From Neospora caninum Liverpool (lineage: Eukaryota; Apicomplexa; Conoidasida; Eucoccidiorida; Sarcocystidae): a DNA stretch of 64,000 bases. The DNA lies in the NCBI RefSeq assembly GCF_000208865.1, contig NC_018394.1, positions 2,731,797 to 2,795,796 of the forward strand. The letters are read 5' to 3'. The notes beneath the pieces are model-generated. The model searched no databases. It was not told the origin of the DNA and saw only the letters and a program-made list of their open reading frames with translations. This document shows positions 48,498-59,610 of this stretch, piece by piece (position 1 is the stretch's first letter; every line of letters begins with the position of its first letter). Both the position numbers and the translations under genes were made by a program.

Positions 48498-51400
48498 TTA
48501 CTGCGACTTGCGACCCAGCAGGAGCGCGATAGCGCGGGATCCTTCTTCAGTTACCAGAGCGTCCACCGTTTGCGAAACCAAGTCCTCAATTTCATCCAAA
48601 GCCCCGTCTTTGAGGATTTCCTGGAGTAGCGCCTCGGCGAGCTGCTCGCGAACGCTCCAGCTTCCATGGATTCTAAACAGTTCGTTTTCTTCCCGTTCTT
48701 CGTCGGTTTGTTTCACTTCTCGCTCCCCTTCTTTGTCGCGACGCGAGACCCAGACCGGTCCTTCGTTCTCTGATTCGGGTTTTCTCTCTTTCTTTCCGGC
48801 ATGTTCGGCCAGTGCCTTCCGCCAGGCCGCCAGCTGTCTCCTCAGCAGAGGCTCCTTCGTCAACAGCTTTGCCGTTTGCCTCTCGCGGAAAGAAAAAATC
48901 TCTCGAATTTCTTCAGCAGATAGTTCGTTGTGGACGAACAAGGGACTCGCGACTGTGATCGCCAGACAGGAGTCCATGTGAAAACTTTTTAGACTCTGTA
49001 TCCCTGGTCCAAATGACGACGCGCCTGTGGAGAAGCGAACTCGCGGCGAAGCCGGGACCGTCTGTTTCTGGTCACCTGCACTTTCTCTGTTCTCGCCGCT
49101 GTCACCTTGTTTTCCGTGCCTCCGCCGAGTCGAACTCACAGAGACTGATCGGTTTCCTGGAGCCGTGTCACCCCCTCCGAACTCCGGTGTACGTACACCC
49201 GAGATGCGCCACACCTGGCGCTTCCGGCTGCTCAGCTTTGCCTCTCCCGCGGAGTCAACTGGAAAAGGCAGCGCGTGTGTCTCTTGATCCTCCACTCCGT
49301 TTGTCCGTCCGAAGGCGTTTTCTCCAGGACAACTGCGGCTGCCACGGGAAACTCCCTGGCCCTCTGACTTCTTTTCTTTACCGCTGAGGAACGCCGAGCG
49401 CCGTATAGGCGATGTCGCGCCAGGCACCGACGCACTCTCGCCGGAGGTTTTCTCCGGAGAAACGTCCACGGTCTCTCCTCTTTGCCGGACACTAGGATAG
49501 GGTTCACGGGAAAGCTGCTTCAGCGAGTCTGGCGCGTTTTCATAAAGAATCCGTTTTCCCTCAGTTTCCGCCAACCAGGCGAAGCGGCGTTCGAAGCGGC
49601 ACTTTTCTGCACGGTCATAGGCGAGCACGCAGTCCATGACAGCATCCCAGAAGATGAGAGAAGACGTGGAAGAAGAGGACAGAAAAGACAAAGGCGAAAT
49701 GGAGTCGTCTGCTGCCTCTCTCTCCTCGCCGGCTCCTCCGCTGCTGCCTTCTGAAAAGCACTCTGCCGGATGTTCGCGAGACGCAAACACGCAACGAGCC
49801 TTTTTCTCAGCTGCTGGACGAATAGGACTTGGTTCACGCGGCGACGTCAATGACGTGTACGCGCTGTCTTTGCCTTGACTCGTGAGTGACCACGGAGAAA
49901 AGACAAAACGCGATGCGTGGGGAAACGCACCGTGGTACCCTGGCGTTGTCTGCGCGCCTCTCACAACGTCGGTGCTCCCTGACCCGGCCGCCAGACTCTG
50001 GTCGATCCCCTTCTCCACAATTTCCTTGTTGGTCTCCCCTCTCTCTCCTTCCTCCCGGAGAAGCGCGTCTGGGCGTTTCTGTGTCTCTGTTTCTTCGAGG
50101 TGCGAGGCGGACAACACCCGATTTCGAGTTCCGAAAGACGTGTCGAGAGTCACTCCTCGTGCATCGGCGCCCGGGTGTATGTACAACCCGCCGCCTTGGA
50201 AGTCTCCGCCTCCAGCGCAGGTGTTCCCGGGCCGTGGCCGACTCATTGGAAGTCCGGTTTTGTCTCCTGGCTTTGTTGGAGAATTCATTTCGTTTACCGG
50301 GGCGTTTTCACTTCTTTTAAGCTCTTGATCTTCCCCGTCTTGCCTCGTCGTAGTCTGCGTCGTAATCACTGCCGGGGCAGAAGCTTCTACATCCACAGCC
50401 CGTGACGCGCCGCCTTCTTTCTCTTCTGTTTTCTGCTCCTTCCTGCCAAGTGAAGAGTTCGGATGAGCCGTATCGATATTCGGGGAACCCGAAGGGAGAG
50501 CCGTCACGTTCCCGAGCTCTTCCGAACCTGCTGCCCGCGCGTTTTTGTCTGTGGTGTATCTGTTGACAACAGATTCCCCAGGCCACAGGAACTGTGGAGC
50601 GCTAACTCTGAGGCTCTGTGCAAACTGGAGGAGCGCCTCGAGGCGCCTCTCCAGCTTCTGTGCTTTTTCGGCTGCTTTCTTCAAATCCTTTTTCGCGGAA
50701 ACCGCCTTCCGTGAGTCGCGGTCGTTATGCCGTCGAGAACAGCAGCTGGAGCACGAAGAGCAACGCCGTCTTTCGCGCTTTGGCGCCTTGGTTCCTCTTC
50801 TGTTGTCGCTCCGCGAACCCCGTGCGCCGGCGGAATGCCCTCTTCTCACCTCTCCCCTTTTCTCTCTCTTTTTGGCAGTCCAGTGGTGCTCATTTCGAAC
50901 GTGCCGGGTTCCTAACCCCTCCAGCGCGTCGACCGACCTCTGCGGTGTATGTACACCCCATGACGGCGTCGCCGAGAAGCTGGAAGATGGCAACCGGTGG
51001 CCCGAGGCCACGCCAGCACGCACGCGCCTCCCCCCAAAAGCCCAGACTTGGGAATGCCCGTCTGTGTCTTTTTTCGGCACCAATTCTTTCTCATCCTCTC
51101 GACACAGAGAGGCTGAAGATCGCACTTCTCTTTCCGAGGGAGACCTGAACATGCGTGGCCACTGGAAAGGAGCAAGGAGCGAAGCAGCGATCGCCGGCGG
51201 GCGAGAACAGCCAAAGGCTGAAACTGCAAGATCGATTTGATTCGAGGGAAAAGCGGTCTCTTGGTGAACCGCCAACGGCGAATTCATCCACCTCGACGCT
51301 GACATCCCCGACTTGTCTTCCTCCAACAAGGTCGACGAACAAGGGAACAGGTCCTCGGCTTCTTTCTCGCCGCCTCGTCGTACACATGCATTTTGAAACT

Positions 51401-52479
51401 CCGGGTTATTTTCCTTGTTTTCTTCGTCTTCCTTATCTAAAGCACCGGACTCGCAGGAGAGCCTGTCCCGCCCGTGGCCCATCCTCTCGGCGTCCTGTCG
51501 GTGCACCCTCGTCTTGTCTACGTCTTCCGCCTTTGTCCTCTCCCCTGTCGCTTCGCGTGTGTCCATCTCCATTGCCTCCTTGCTCTCCATTCTCTCTCCA
51601 GGCTCCGCTTCCTGTTCACCCTGTTCTTCTCCGTTTTCTTGCGTCCTTGCTGTCGCCTGCGTCTCCCGTGTTCCCTTCTCCAAGCGAGCCTGGTCTGCTG
51701 TACGTACACTCCAGGCAGGCAGCGAACGGGTTTCCGCGGCTCTGCCCTCGCCTTTCTCTCTGTCTGTCTCTCTGCCATCCGGTGTTCGCCTCTCCCCGGT
51801 GGCACGTGCCAGGAAAGTCAGCGTTTGCCTAACGACACTTCTCTCCCTTTTCCCCCCCTTCCACAGCTTCTTTTCTCTCCAGTTTTTCTGTCTCTTCCAT
51901 TCCTCCTCCCACTGCTGCATGCGCTTCCAGGGTTGGATCTTCCCGCGCTCCTTCGTTGTTCTCTCCATTTTGACCTTCTGCGCCTTTTGCACCAAGCCTT
52001 TCCGCTGTGCCTCGGCGCGCTGCGAGACGCTGGATGCTGCGGGGGGGTTGGGCGGTTGCTTCGCAGCTTTCGGCGAGTTCGACAGTCCTGCCTTTCGCGG
52101 CGCCTGCAGGGTCGGTTCTTGTGCAGGCTGCGCTCCACCTGGACGACCTGTTCTGTCGCCTTGTCTCTCTTCCCAAAGCGTCGCCTGCCTCGCAGTTTCT
52201 CTCGGTGTCGCGCCTGCCTCTTCGCCGCCTCCTCGCCCTGTGAAGCGATCGGGTCCTTTGCAACTCGCCAGCTCTTCAGGAAACGAGGTCGGTTCGGCAT
52301 CTGCGAGATGCGCTGTCTTGGGTGCCGCAGAGCCTCGCTGTCGACATTCCTCTAACTCCAAGAGAGGAGAGGAAGAATGGGCGTCAGGCGAGAGAGACAC
52401 GGGAGAGACAGAGATGTGGGGTTTTTGGCGGAGCGGTCTCGCGGACTCCCGTTTCGGTGCAGCTGCTTGAGGAAGGCAT
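48498..52479 (-). CDS. large, mostly disordered protein of unknown function
   Basis: At least 1326 residues in one exon ending at 48498. I do not recognise the family. It is rich in charged and Ser/Pro stretches. There is a basic, possibly helical block (MQQWEEEWKRQKNWREKKLW), a Cys/Ser patch (RRRCSSCSSCCSRRHNDRD) leading into a predicted coiled coil (AEKAQKLERRLEALLQFAQS), and a more ordered C-terminus (FWDAVMDCVLAYDRAEKCRF; WSVREQLAEALLQEILKDGA; ALDEIEDLVSQTVDALVTEE). The frame is open as far as 53300. Beyond 52479 the coding strand becomes pyrimidine-rich and a TTTTTTCTTCAG acceptor precedes 52479, so the true start is probably in an unseen upstream exon. An in-frame Met at 52925 followed by a hydrophobic stretch is the alternative. 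Confidence 0.7.
49186..49199. repeat. perfect 14-bp palindrome GGTGTACGTACACC (dispersed motif)
   Basis: Exactly self-complementary. It sits in the coding sequence of the 48498-52479 gene, where it reads GVRTPE. Related copies are at 50174-50188 and 51698-51713. Confidence 0.6.
50944..50957. repeat. copy of the dispersed palindrome, one mismatch
   Basis: GGTGTATGTACACC in the same gene, where it reads GVHTPQ on the minus strand. Confidence 0.6.
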
Positions 52480-54670
52480 CTGAAGAAAAAATCGACAGAT
52501 GAGAGAAGGGAAACACGAGACAGCAGGTCAATAGCGGGAAAGACTGGGATTCGAGAGCGACAGGACAGCCCCCCAGGCAGAGACAGAGAACACCAGAATG
52601 CAGCCGAAGACAACAAGAAAGGCAGACAGAAAGGCGCGTGGCAACCTAAACAGAAAGCAAGGTTGACAGAAACCGAGAGACGGAGAAGTAGTCTGTCTCG
52701 TTTGGGGAAAACAGCTGCAAGGGGCGACGAGTGTTCAAAGGAGGAACACGAGGCGGAAAAACGACGGAGAGAACAGAGACAGGAGCGGCAGCGAGTGAGA
52801 ACCAAGGCAGAGGAAACAACGGCTGAGACAGAAGGCGAGGGCGACAGACGAGGAACGAAGACGGAACCGAAGAGGAGCAAGCATGCGATTAAAAACGCGA
52901 ACGCAGAGGTGGAAGCAACAGCCATCGATGAACAGTCACTCAGAGGACGAGACGCGCAGATGAAGAGACTGGCTTTCTCTGTACTCAGAGGCGTTTCACA
53001 ACTGCCTGAACCCCGTGCTCCCTTTTGTCCCTTCCTCAAGCGAGGCCTTTGTTGACGCAAGGCAGAAAAAAACAGAGAGCGGCTATCCCTCGCCCAAGCC
53101 GCAGCGAGACAACGAAAAGCGCGGCGGGGAAGAGACACAAAGAAGGAGAGACACACACGAGGCCATGCGAAACGAGACCATGAAGGAAACCGTCTCGAAA
53201 GAGAAAAGGAATATCCTAAAGAGAAGGAAATCGAAGGTGAAAGGAGCGAGGTCTTGACGCCAGCGCATACACTCAGAGGTATTTCGGCCTTTGTCTCCAT
53301 ATCGGTTCACAACGCCGCCGTGTCCAGGCACCCATCGAACGTCCACCTCACTGAAAGCGAGATTCGGGAAGGCTGGGCCAAGCAACTGACCCAGAGATCT
53401 TCCGTAAATGCGGCTGGCTCTCAGTCGTTTCTGTCCGGGGACTGCGAATCATTCCTGCTGACAGAGTGGTCGCCTCGGGTCCTCCCGCCTCTGTGTTTTT
53501 GCTGCCTTACGCCCTTCGCTCGTCCTCTCCATCTTTCGCTCTTCCTCTCTCTCTCTCTTTCTCTCCGTCTCTCGATTCCTCTTCTTCCCTCCTCTCTCGT
53601 GCTATGGCATGTGGATGGCGGTCGGTCCTTCGGTTCTCTCGCCTCCGCTTGAAGCGTGCGAACAGCACTCGGGTTTGCTTTTGTTCTTCTCTCTCCTTTC
53701 TAGCTCTTGGTTTTCCGCCTGTTCAATCACAACGTCATCCGCGTGTCCACCCTCGTTTCTTCCCGCGCCTTCTGCTCCTTCTATTTCTCTCTCGCTGGCG
53801 TCGCCACGCCGTGCTTCGCCTGCCTGTGCTCGGCACATATCCTGCCTTTTTCGCTCTCCTCGGGAAGGCTCCGGACGACTCGAAAAGTGTGCGCGGGCCT
53901 TCTGAGGAACCCCGGGAAGGATTTGGGCTCCTAGGCGGTCGCGAAGAAGTCCGTGCAGACAGCACAAATACGCGCTTCTCACCCTCGTCTGAAGGCGCAC
54001 GCGTCACCGGCTGAGCAAGCCAGCTGCGGCCAATCTTCTGTCAAGGACCACGGAGCCTCGCGCGCGGGCGTCTTCTTCTCGCAATTCCGCCCCACAACGT
54101 TTAAACGCTTCCTTGTCCACCCATGAGCCCAGGACTGACATCGCGAGAGATCTGGCGAGAGACCGTCGAGAGACAGGAGACAGAACAGCCGCGAATGCTC
54201 TCGGAGAATCTGGCGCCGGCTCTCGGTCTCTCCACGTTGGTGCACCTTCTCCAGCACACACACTGCTGAGCCTCCGAGAATGAGATGATTGTTCGCGTGA
54301 GGGAAACGTCACTGAAGCGGCGGTCGAGACGCCGGAGGCGAAGGAAGGCGCGAGGAAGACGCTTCGGTTGACAAATGAAGATTCTTGATTCTCGAGGCAG
54401 CGGGGTGAAACAACACACAACAAAAGGTTGGAGAACGCGGGCTACGAAAAGAGGGGGCGGAGGCTACGCCGCACACACACGCACACCGGCCACACGCACA
54501 CATGCGCAGCATTGCGAGCAGGTTGTCGGGGCGAAGTCGGGAAGGATGAGAGAGAAGGAAGGTTCGCGCGAGGCGAGATTCTCGGGTGTATGCACCAATG
54601 CAGTTTCGTCACGAGAACGAGGAAACCCCACAGTTTGCGATAGACGACAGGCCATCCCATGGCGGCTCGT
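52480..54670. other. intergenic: 5' region of one large gene and 3' flank of the next
   Basis: 52480-53300 is pyrimidine-rich on the minus strand and is probably UTR or intron of the 48498-52479 gene. I see no supported gene in the remainder, up to the stop at 54671. Confidence 0.45.
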
Positions 54671-57600
54671 CTACTCAGGTTCTTTTGGTTTCTTTTTCTT
54701 TTTCTCGCTCTTGGTTCGCTCGCGGCGTTCCTCTCCATGAGAGTCTGCAGCTTCCGTTTCCCGTCTCTGAGCTTTGCCTGTCATGTCTTTTTTCGCTTTT
54801 TTCCGCTTTTCCCTGGTCTCGCCTTCCTCACGAGAGCCCTCATCTCCTGTGCCGCTCCTGGGAGTCTCCGCCTGCTCGCTCGTCTGTCGAACGCACGGGT
54901 CTTGGACGGGTGAAAAGAATTTCGCGGCTGCAGCCGCTTCAGCTGCTTCTCTCATCTTCTTCCTCTTTTCTTTTTTCTCCTTGAACTCAGTGGGGCGGTC
55001 GTCCTGCATGCCTCTCTCCTCTTCCGCGTCTTCTGGCTTCTTCTCGCGCCTCTTCTTTCTCGCGCCTAACTCGTCATCCTCGCCGTTCCTTTCCTTCTTT
55101 CCGGTCGCTGTTACCAGAGCGTCCCCATCAGGCTGTCGCGTCCTCTCCTTTCCCTCCGAAGCACGGACTTCCTTCTTCTCTCGCCTCTCTTTCTTCCCCG
55201 CGCCGTGTTTGTCCTGGGTCTTCACGCCTCCCGCCTTCCCGTACTCTGCCTCCTCCTCGCGCAGCTCGGCGCTTGCTCCAGCGTTCTCCTCCGACTTTCT
55301 CCTTCGGGATCTCTCCCCTCTCGCGAGATCAGCCGCCTCCTCTTCAGCCTGCTGCCTCAGCACCGCAGCCGCACGCGCCACGTCCTTCGCAGCCGCCGCC
55401 ACGCCTGCGGCCGCTCGCTCTGCCTCGGCCGCATGCGACCGCCCTTTGCTCGGCTTCGTTGGCAGCGCAAACTGTTCTGCGGGGCCGTCCAGTGTCTCGA
55501 CACCCGAACTGCTGCGTAGACCAGCTGGGTCGGGTGTATGTGTCTCGCCGGGGCCTGTCTCTCTCTCGCGTGCTTCTTTCTCTCCTTTCCCATGCGTCTG
55601 GTCCTTAGTTTCGTCAGCCAAGGCGCGAACACCCTCCGTGGGGAAGGACGGCGAGGAAGATGAAAGGACGGAAGTCTGACAGAGCGAAGTCGACGCGGGC
55701 GACGCCCGAGCCGGAGAAGGCGCCTCGTGGGCTTCCCCGTGGAAGTTTCCCTCTTTCTTCTTTTTCTTGGGCCTCTTGGTGGAAACAGGTCCCCCCTCTC
55801 TGAGGGTGTCTCCAGTTGGAATCGTGCCAGCGGCAAAAGACGATTTCCCGAGCCCACTGGTTTCTGTTGCTTGCGTTGCATCATCCTGCGCTCCAGGTTT
55901 CGGGAGTGCGTCTCTGTCACTTGGATCCGCCCCTTCTGGGAATCTCGCCTCCCGTGAGTTGCGTCTCGTTCCTTTCGTTTTTCCTCCTTTCCCTCCCTCT
56001 GTCCCTTCCTCTTCTCTCTTGCTTCCTCCGGCTCCGTCGTGTGCTGTGTCGGCGAGGCTCTCCAGATTTTGTTTCCTCGTCTCATCAAATGCCTCTTTCG
56101 CGGGTGTCTCGGCGCCTCCCGCTTCGGAACAGAGTCGAGAAGGCTTGCTCGAGACAGCCACGCGAGACGGTGCCGGAGGGCGAGAGCCGGCCGGTTCCTG
56201 TGCCGCATTAAGAGGGTCCGTGGCTGAGGCAGACGCGACACCGTGCAAGGATTCAGCGCTCTCGTTTTCGTCTCGTCTCTCCTCGTCTTCTCTCTTTTCC
56301 GCCGACATCACGTTTCCCCCCGCACCCGCTCTACTGCTGGCGCTTGCCGGGTCCTCGTTGCCTTGCCGCCCCGCTCCTGTCTCAGACCAGAGAGCCGAAC
56401 GCGCTCGTCTTGGGGACTCCACATCGGAATCAGTTTCTAGATCTCGTTCCGAGCTTTCGTCTTCTGAAGGTGAACTTCTCTCGTGCTCGCCTCTTTCCTC
56501 GCTTCCTCCTTCCTGCTGCCGTACCCGCGACGCCTTTTCCTCTGCACCGTCAGAGGACGAGCGCGCCGACTCCCGCGGAGAGACACTGCTGTCTCTCTCG
56601 CTTTCCTCGGAGGCTGAGTCGGCTTTTTTCGGTACGCGACTCTGGACCCCACGGCGACGTCTCCTAGGTTCTACCGACGCCGCGACCGCCGCAACTGCCG
56701 CAACTGCCTTCGCTGTCTGGGCAGCTGCATGCGCTGCCGACGTCGCCTTCCGCGAGCCTTGCCTGCTCAACGCGACAGATGTGTTGCGGTCTCCTTTCTC
56801 TGCCTCCATCGCCTCGCCAGGTCTTTCGCCCTTCACACGTTTCAGCTGACTGGTTCCAGATCCCTCGTGGTTCGGCCGCCTCTCCGCGTTGCACGTCGTG
56901 TGGAGTCTGTCGAGGCCGTTCGAGAACGCCTTTTTCCGCGACACTCCTGCATGCGTCGGCTCTTCCGCAATCCGGTCCGCGACAGCTGCCTTTCTTGCAG
57001 AGACAGCGGCCTGAGCGGGGCCCTCCCACGAGCCAGCAGCTTGCTTCGGAAGATGCGGAGGCGGAGAGAAGCGCCCGTCCTGAAGACGCAGTAGGGCTAC
57101 TTCTGCACTCTTTCCAGCCGCCTGCACTGCTGAGAGAACGGCGGATATCGCTGTGGGTTTCGACTTCCCGTGAACCGCACACTTCCCGGCGCACGGTGGT
57201 AGAGGTGAGATGCCTTCCAGCGAAGCTACGCACGTTCGCACGGCCTCCGCCAACTTCTCGTCTGTGCATAGACTGTCACAGGCGGAGCCTCCTGTCGAGT
57301 TCTCCAGGAGCGCTGCGGCTGCCGCCAGCGCCGCCGTTGCAGCGACAGCCGCCGCGGCGGCGGATGCCTGCGTCCCGTCGGTTTTGGTTTTCCTTGCTCC
57401 TGCGGTCGCCCCACGTTGCCAACGCGACGTCGGCTTCGGGGCGGCCCGAGGCGACGCCGGCTTCGCCGCAGAGAGATCCGACAGGCTCGACGCAAGACGC
57501 GGAAGCTCGCAGTTTGATGTCGGCCCACCGGTGCCTATCGAGGAACTCCGTTTCTTCTTCAGAGTAGCAGACGACCGTGTGAGTTTCTGGAAGGCCGCTG

Positions 57601-59395
57601 AATTCTGCGGCCTTGCGCCTCGCTTCGCTGTGCGTTGCCTCCCCTGTGGTTTCTTACCGTCTCTCTCCGAGTCCCCCTCGAGGCCCGCGAACAGATCCGA
57701 CGTCGCCAAGGCTCTCTCCACTGGCGCCGCTGCTGCCGCAAGAGCCCGCGCGAGAGCTGTCGCCGCTGCGGCTGTCGGAGAGAGGCCCGGGGAACTCTGG
57801 AGACGGAGTTCGGAAGGTTTCGGCCTGCGGAGTCGGTGGCATTTTTCCTGCCCGAACGCTCCGGCAGGTGGACCAGACGAGGCGCTCGAAGCACGTGGTT
57901 TCTCACTCCCCTTCGTCTCGCATTTCTGCTTTTTCGTAGATGACAGCCGACGCTTCGCTGTGGGACGCCACCTCTGAATGGCGGCGAACTCGGCCGCAGC
58001 TGCTCTGCGTGCGAGAGCCTCAGGGCTGCGAGTAGCGCGAGCGGAAAATCCACATTTGGTTCTGGCCTTAGAGACAGCGCGCACGGAGCACGTAGACAGG
58101 GACTGGAAGGTCGGCCGTTCGCCCCGTGGCGGGGCTTCTGGAAAGCGCGTCAAAAAAACGGAACTGGCGGGGCTGTGCGTGGCACACCTAAGCGTGCTGC
58201 AGCGGCTGCTTTCCGAGCTGCGGCGAGAAGGTGAAGAAGCGAAGGGGCAGTCAAGACGTTCAGAGATGAGAGAGGCTCCACATGGATCCGCATGCGGCTG
58301 GCTGTGGGGTAGCGCGGGAAACTCAGCGATTTGTCTGTGAGAAAAAAGGAGATCGGAGGCGCCTTCACAACCCGGAACGGAGCTGTGGGCACAGGGCCCG
58401 CTGGGCGGGCGACTGGGCGAAGCGGAAGGTGGTGTCACGGGGTGACTGGAGGCTAGAGACGAATCGGAACTGCACGCGTTGCTTGGGGGACTCCCCGAGC
58501 TGTCCTCGCTCGAGTTCGAGTTCTCGTCATAACTTGTTCTGCTGCTTGACCAGTCCTCACTTCCCCGACTGGGGCCGCTTCCGGATTTTCTTTTGTTTGA
58601 AGCGCAACTGGAGCATCTCCGCCCCTTCTTCCAATTCCCCCCAGGGGAGTCTCCCCGTTCTCTTCGAAGCGAATGCAGAGAGGAGCTACGCGTGAGATGT
58701 CCACACGGCGCCGAGACACCTGACCGGGGGGACGGGCTTCGCCCTGCACTGCTCGCGCGGCCTGTCTGGCAGCTGTGGTGACACGTTTGGCGAGCGTTTG
58801 AGGTCTTTTCCCCGAGGCTGGTTGCTGCCCGAGGGGCACTTCCGCAGGGAGGAGGCAACGGAGGCAGATTTTGACGCGTGAGAGGCCCGACGAGGCACGA
58901 GGGTCGGCCAAAGGATTTCACCTGCTCAGGACGCTCGCTGGTTCCCGAATCGGAATCCCACTCACCCAGCTTTCTGAGACGTGTATAAGGCGATGCGCAC
59001 CTCTGACTTGGCCGAGCGGGCGAGACGCCGGGGCCGCTCGAAAGCTCCACGTGTCGCCGATTCGCAGACAGACCGCGTTTGTGGCCGTGACAAAACTGGC
59101 GTTCACGAGACAGGAGCGAGCGTCGATCGAGCAAATCACACGACGAAAGCGGTCGTACCTTCGGGGGAAGCGACAGAGGTTGTGGGAGAGTAAAGTGTGG
59201 GAGAGTAAAGGAGTCGCCAACGCGCCCATGTTGCTGTGAGAGAGACGCACTAGAGATAGGAGAAACACTTGGGCGGTGCTGAGTAGAGTACCTTTGCGTC
59301 AGAATGTGGTCCACTAACAGAGAGCGACAGTGAGTACAGCCGCACCTTTCCGCGATGCAACGCTCTCGAAGAGAAGATGCTGTCCAAAGCCGCAA
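54671..59395 (-). CDS. large Lys/Ala/Ser-rich disordered protein, probably nuclear
   Basis: An open frame of about 1570 residues ending at 54671; family unknown. Composition is extreme: Ser-rich in the first third, Ala runs in the middle (AAAAVAATAALAAAAALL; AAVAAVAAVAAS) and Lys/Glu-rich at the end, with many KKKRKK-type clusters (RPKKKKKEG, GARKKRREKKPED, SEKKKKKPKEPE). Such clusters look like nuclear or nucleolar signals. No folded domain is recognisable. No ATG opens the frame near its 5' end (59395 is a TTG). The region above about 58950 looks intron-like on the coding strand, so the first exon or exons are missing from this model. The long open frame across biased sequence is itself the main evidence that the gene is real. 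Confidence 0.6.
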   Translation of the reverse strand: MRLWTASSLRERCIAERCGCTHCRSLLVDHILTQRYSTQHRPSVSPISSASLSQQHGRVGDSFTLPHFTLPQPLSLPPKVRPLSSCDLLDRRSLLSRERQFCHGHKRGLSANRRHVELSSGPGVSPARPSQRCASPYTRLRKLGEWDSDSGTSERPEQVKSFGRPSCLVGPLTRQNLPPLPPPCGSAPRAATSLGEKTSNARQTCHHSCQTGRASSAGRSPSPRSGVSAPCGHLTRSSSLHSLRRERGDSPGGNWKKGRRCSSCASNKRKSGSGPSRGSEDWSSSRTSYDENSNSSEDSSGSPPSNACSSDSSLASSHPVTPPSASPSRPPSGPCAHSSVPGCEGASDLLFSHRQIAEFPALPHSQPHADPCGASLISERLDCPFASSPSRRSSESSRCSTLRCATHSPASSVFLTRFPEAPPRGERPTFQSLSTCSVRAVSKARTKCGFSARATRSPEALARRAAAAEFAAIQRWRPTAKRRLSSTKKQKCETKGSEKPRASSASSGPPAGAFGQEKCHRLRRPKPSELRLQSSPGLSPTAAAATALARALAAAAAPVERALATSDLFAGLEGDSERDGKKPQGRQRTAKRGARPQNSAAFQKLTRSSATLKKKRSSSIGTGGPTSNCELPRLASSLSDLSAAKPASPRAAPKPTSRWQRGATAGARKTKTDGTQASAAAAAVAATAALAAAAALLENSTGGSACDSLCTDEKLAEAVRTCVASLEGISPLPPCAGKCAVHGKSKPTAISAVLSAVQAAGKSAEVALLRLQDGRFSPPPHLPKQAAGSWEGPAQAAVSARKAAVADRIAEEPTHAGVSRKKAFSNGLDRLHTTCNAERRPNHEGSGTSQLKRVKGERPGEAMEAEKGDRNTSVALSRQGSRKATSAAHAAAQTAKAVAAVAAVAASVEPRRRRRGVQSRVPKKADSASEESERDSSVSPRESARSSSDGAEEKASRVRQQEGGSEERGEHERSSPSEDESSERDLETDSDVESPRRARSALWSETGAGRQGNEDPASASSRAGAGGNVMSAEKREDEERRDENESAESLHGVASASATDPLNAAQEPAGSRPPAPSRVAVSSKPSRLCSEAGGAETPAKEAFDETRKQNLESLADTAHDGAGGSKREEEGTEGGKGGKTKGTRRNSREARFPEGADPSDRDALPKPGAQDDATQATETSGLGKSSFAAGTIPTGDTLREGGPVSTKRPKKKKKEGNFHGEAHEAPSPARASPASTSLCQTSVLSSSSPSFPTEGVRALADETKDQTHGKGEKEARERETGPGETHTPDPAGLRSSSGVETLDGPAEQFALPTKPSKGRSHAAEAERAAAGVAAAAKDVARAAAVLRQQAEEEAADLARGERSRRRKSEENAGASAELREEEAEYGKAGGVKTQDKHGAGKKERREKKEVRASEGKERTRQPDGDALVTATGKKERNGEDDELGARKKRREKKPEDAEEERGMQDDRPTEFKEKKEKRKKMREAAEAAAAAKFFSPVQDPCVRQTSEQAETPRSGTGDEGSREEGETREKRKKAKKDMTGKAQRRETEAADSHGEERRERTKSEKKKKKPKEPE

Positions 59396-59610
59396 ACCAG
59401 GTTGAGGCTGAAGTCGGAGTGTGCCGAAGGCCAGGCGGTCCGAGCCTCCGAATCCACTCGGAGATGCGGCGAATCGGGCGGCGCTTCCACTGCGCCGTAC
59501 GGCGCCTGGGGCAAGGGGTAGCTGTCTGCGGCAGGCGGAGGCACTGCCCAGCAGTTCGCTTTCGTGAACAGCAAAAGGCAGGCGAAAACAATAAGGGCAA
59601 ACACCTCCAT
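59314..59610 (-). CDS. possible signal-peptide exon or small secreted protein
   Basis: A 98-codon frame opening with a textbook signal peptide (MEVFALIVFACLLLFTKANC), followed by a Pro-rich segment. It overlaps the 5' end of the 54671-59395 frame in another phase. It could be the true first exon of that gene, but the only good splice pair I found implies an intron of about 32 bp, too short to trust. It could also be an independent small secreted protein. Confidence 0.35.
   Translation of the reverse strand: MEVFALIVFACLLLFTKANCWAVPPPAADSYPLPQAPYGAVEAPPDSPHLRVDSEARTAWPSAHSDFSLNLVCGFGQHLLFESVASRKGAAVLTVALC

Noticed and set aside
51474..52355. 293-codon plus-strand frame
   Set aside because: Antisense to the large minus-strand gene; Leu/Ser/Arg-biased with no motif.
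52480..53300. N-terminal extension of the 48498-52479 protein, with a signal-like segment after Met 52925
   Set aside because: The sequence is pyrimidine-rich on the coding strand and ends in a strong TTTTTTCTTCAG acceptor, so it is more likely intron or 5' UTR. Kept only as an alternative start.
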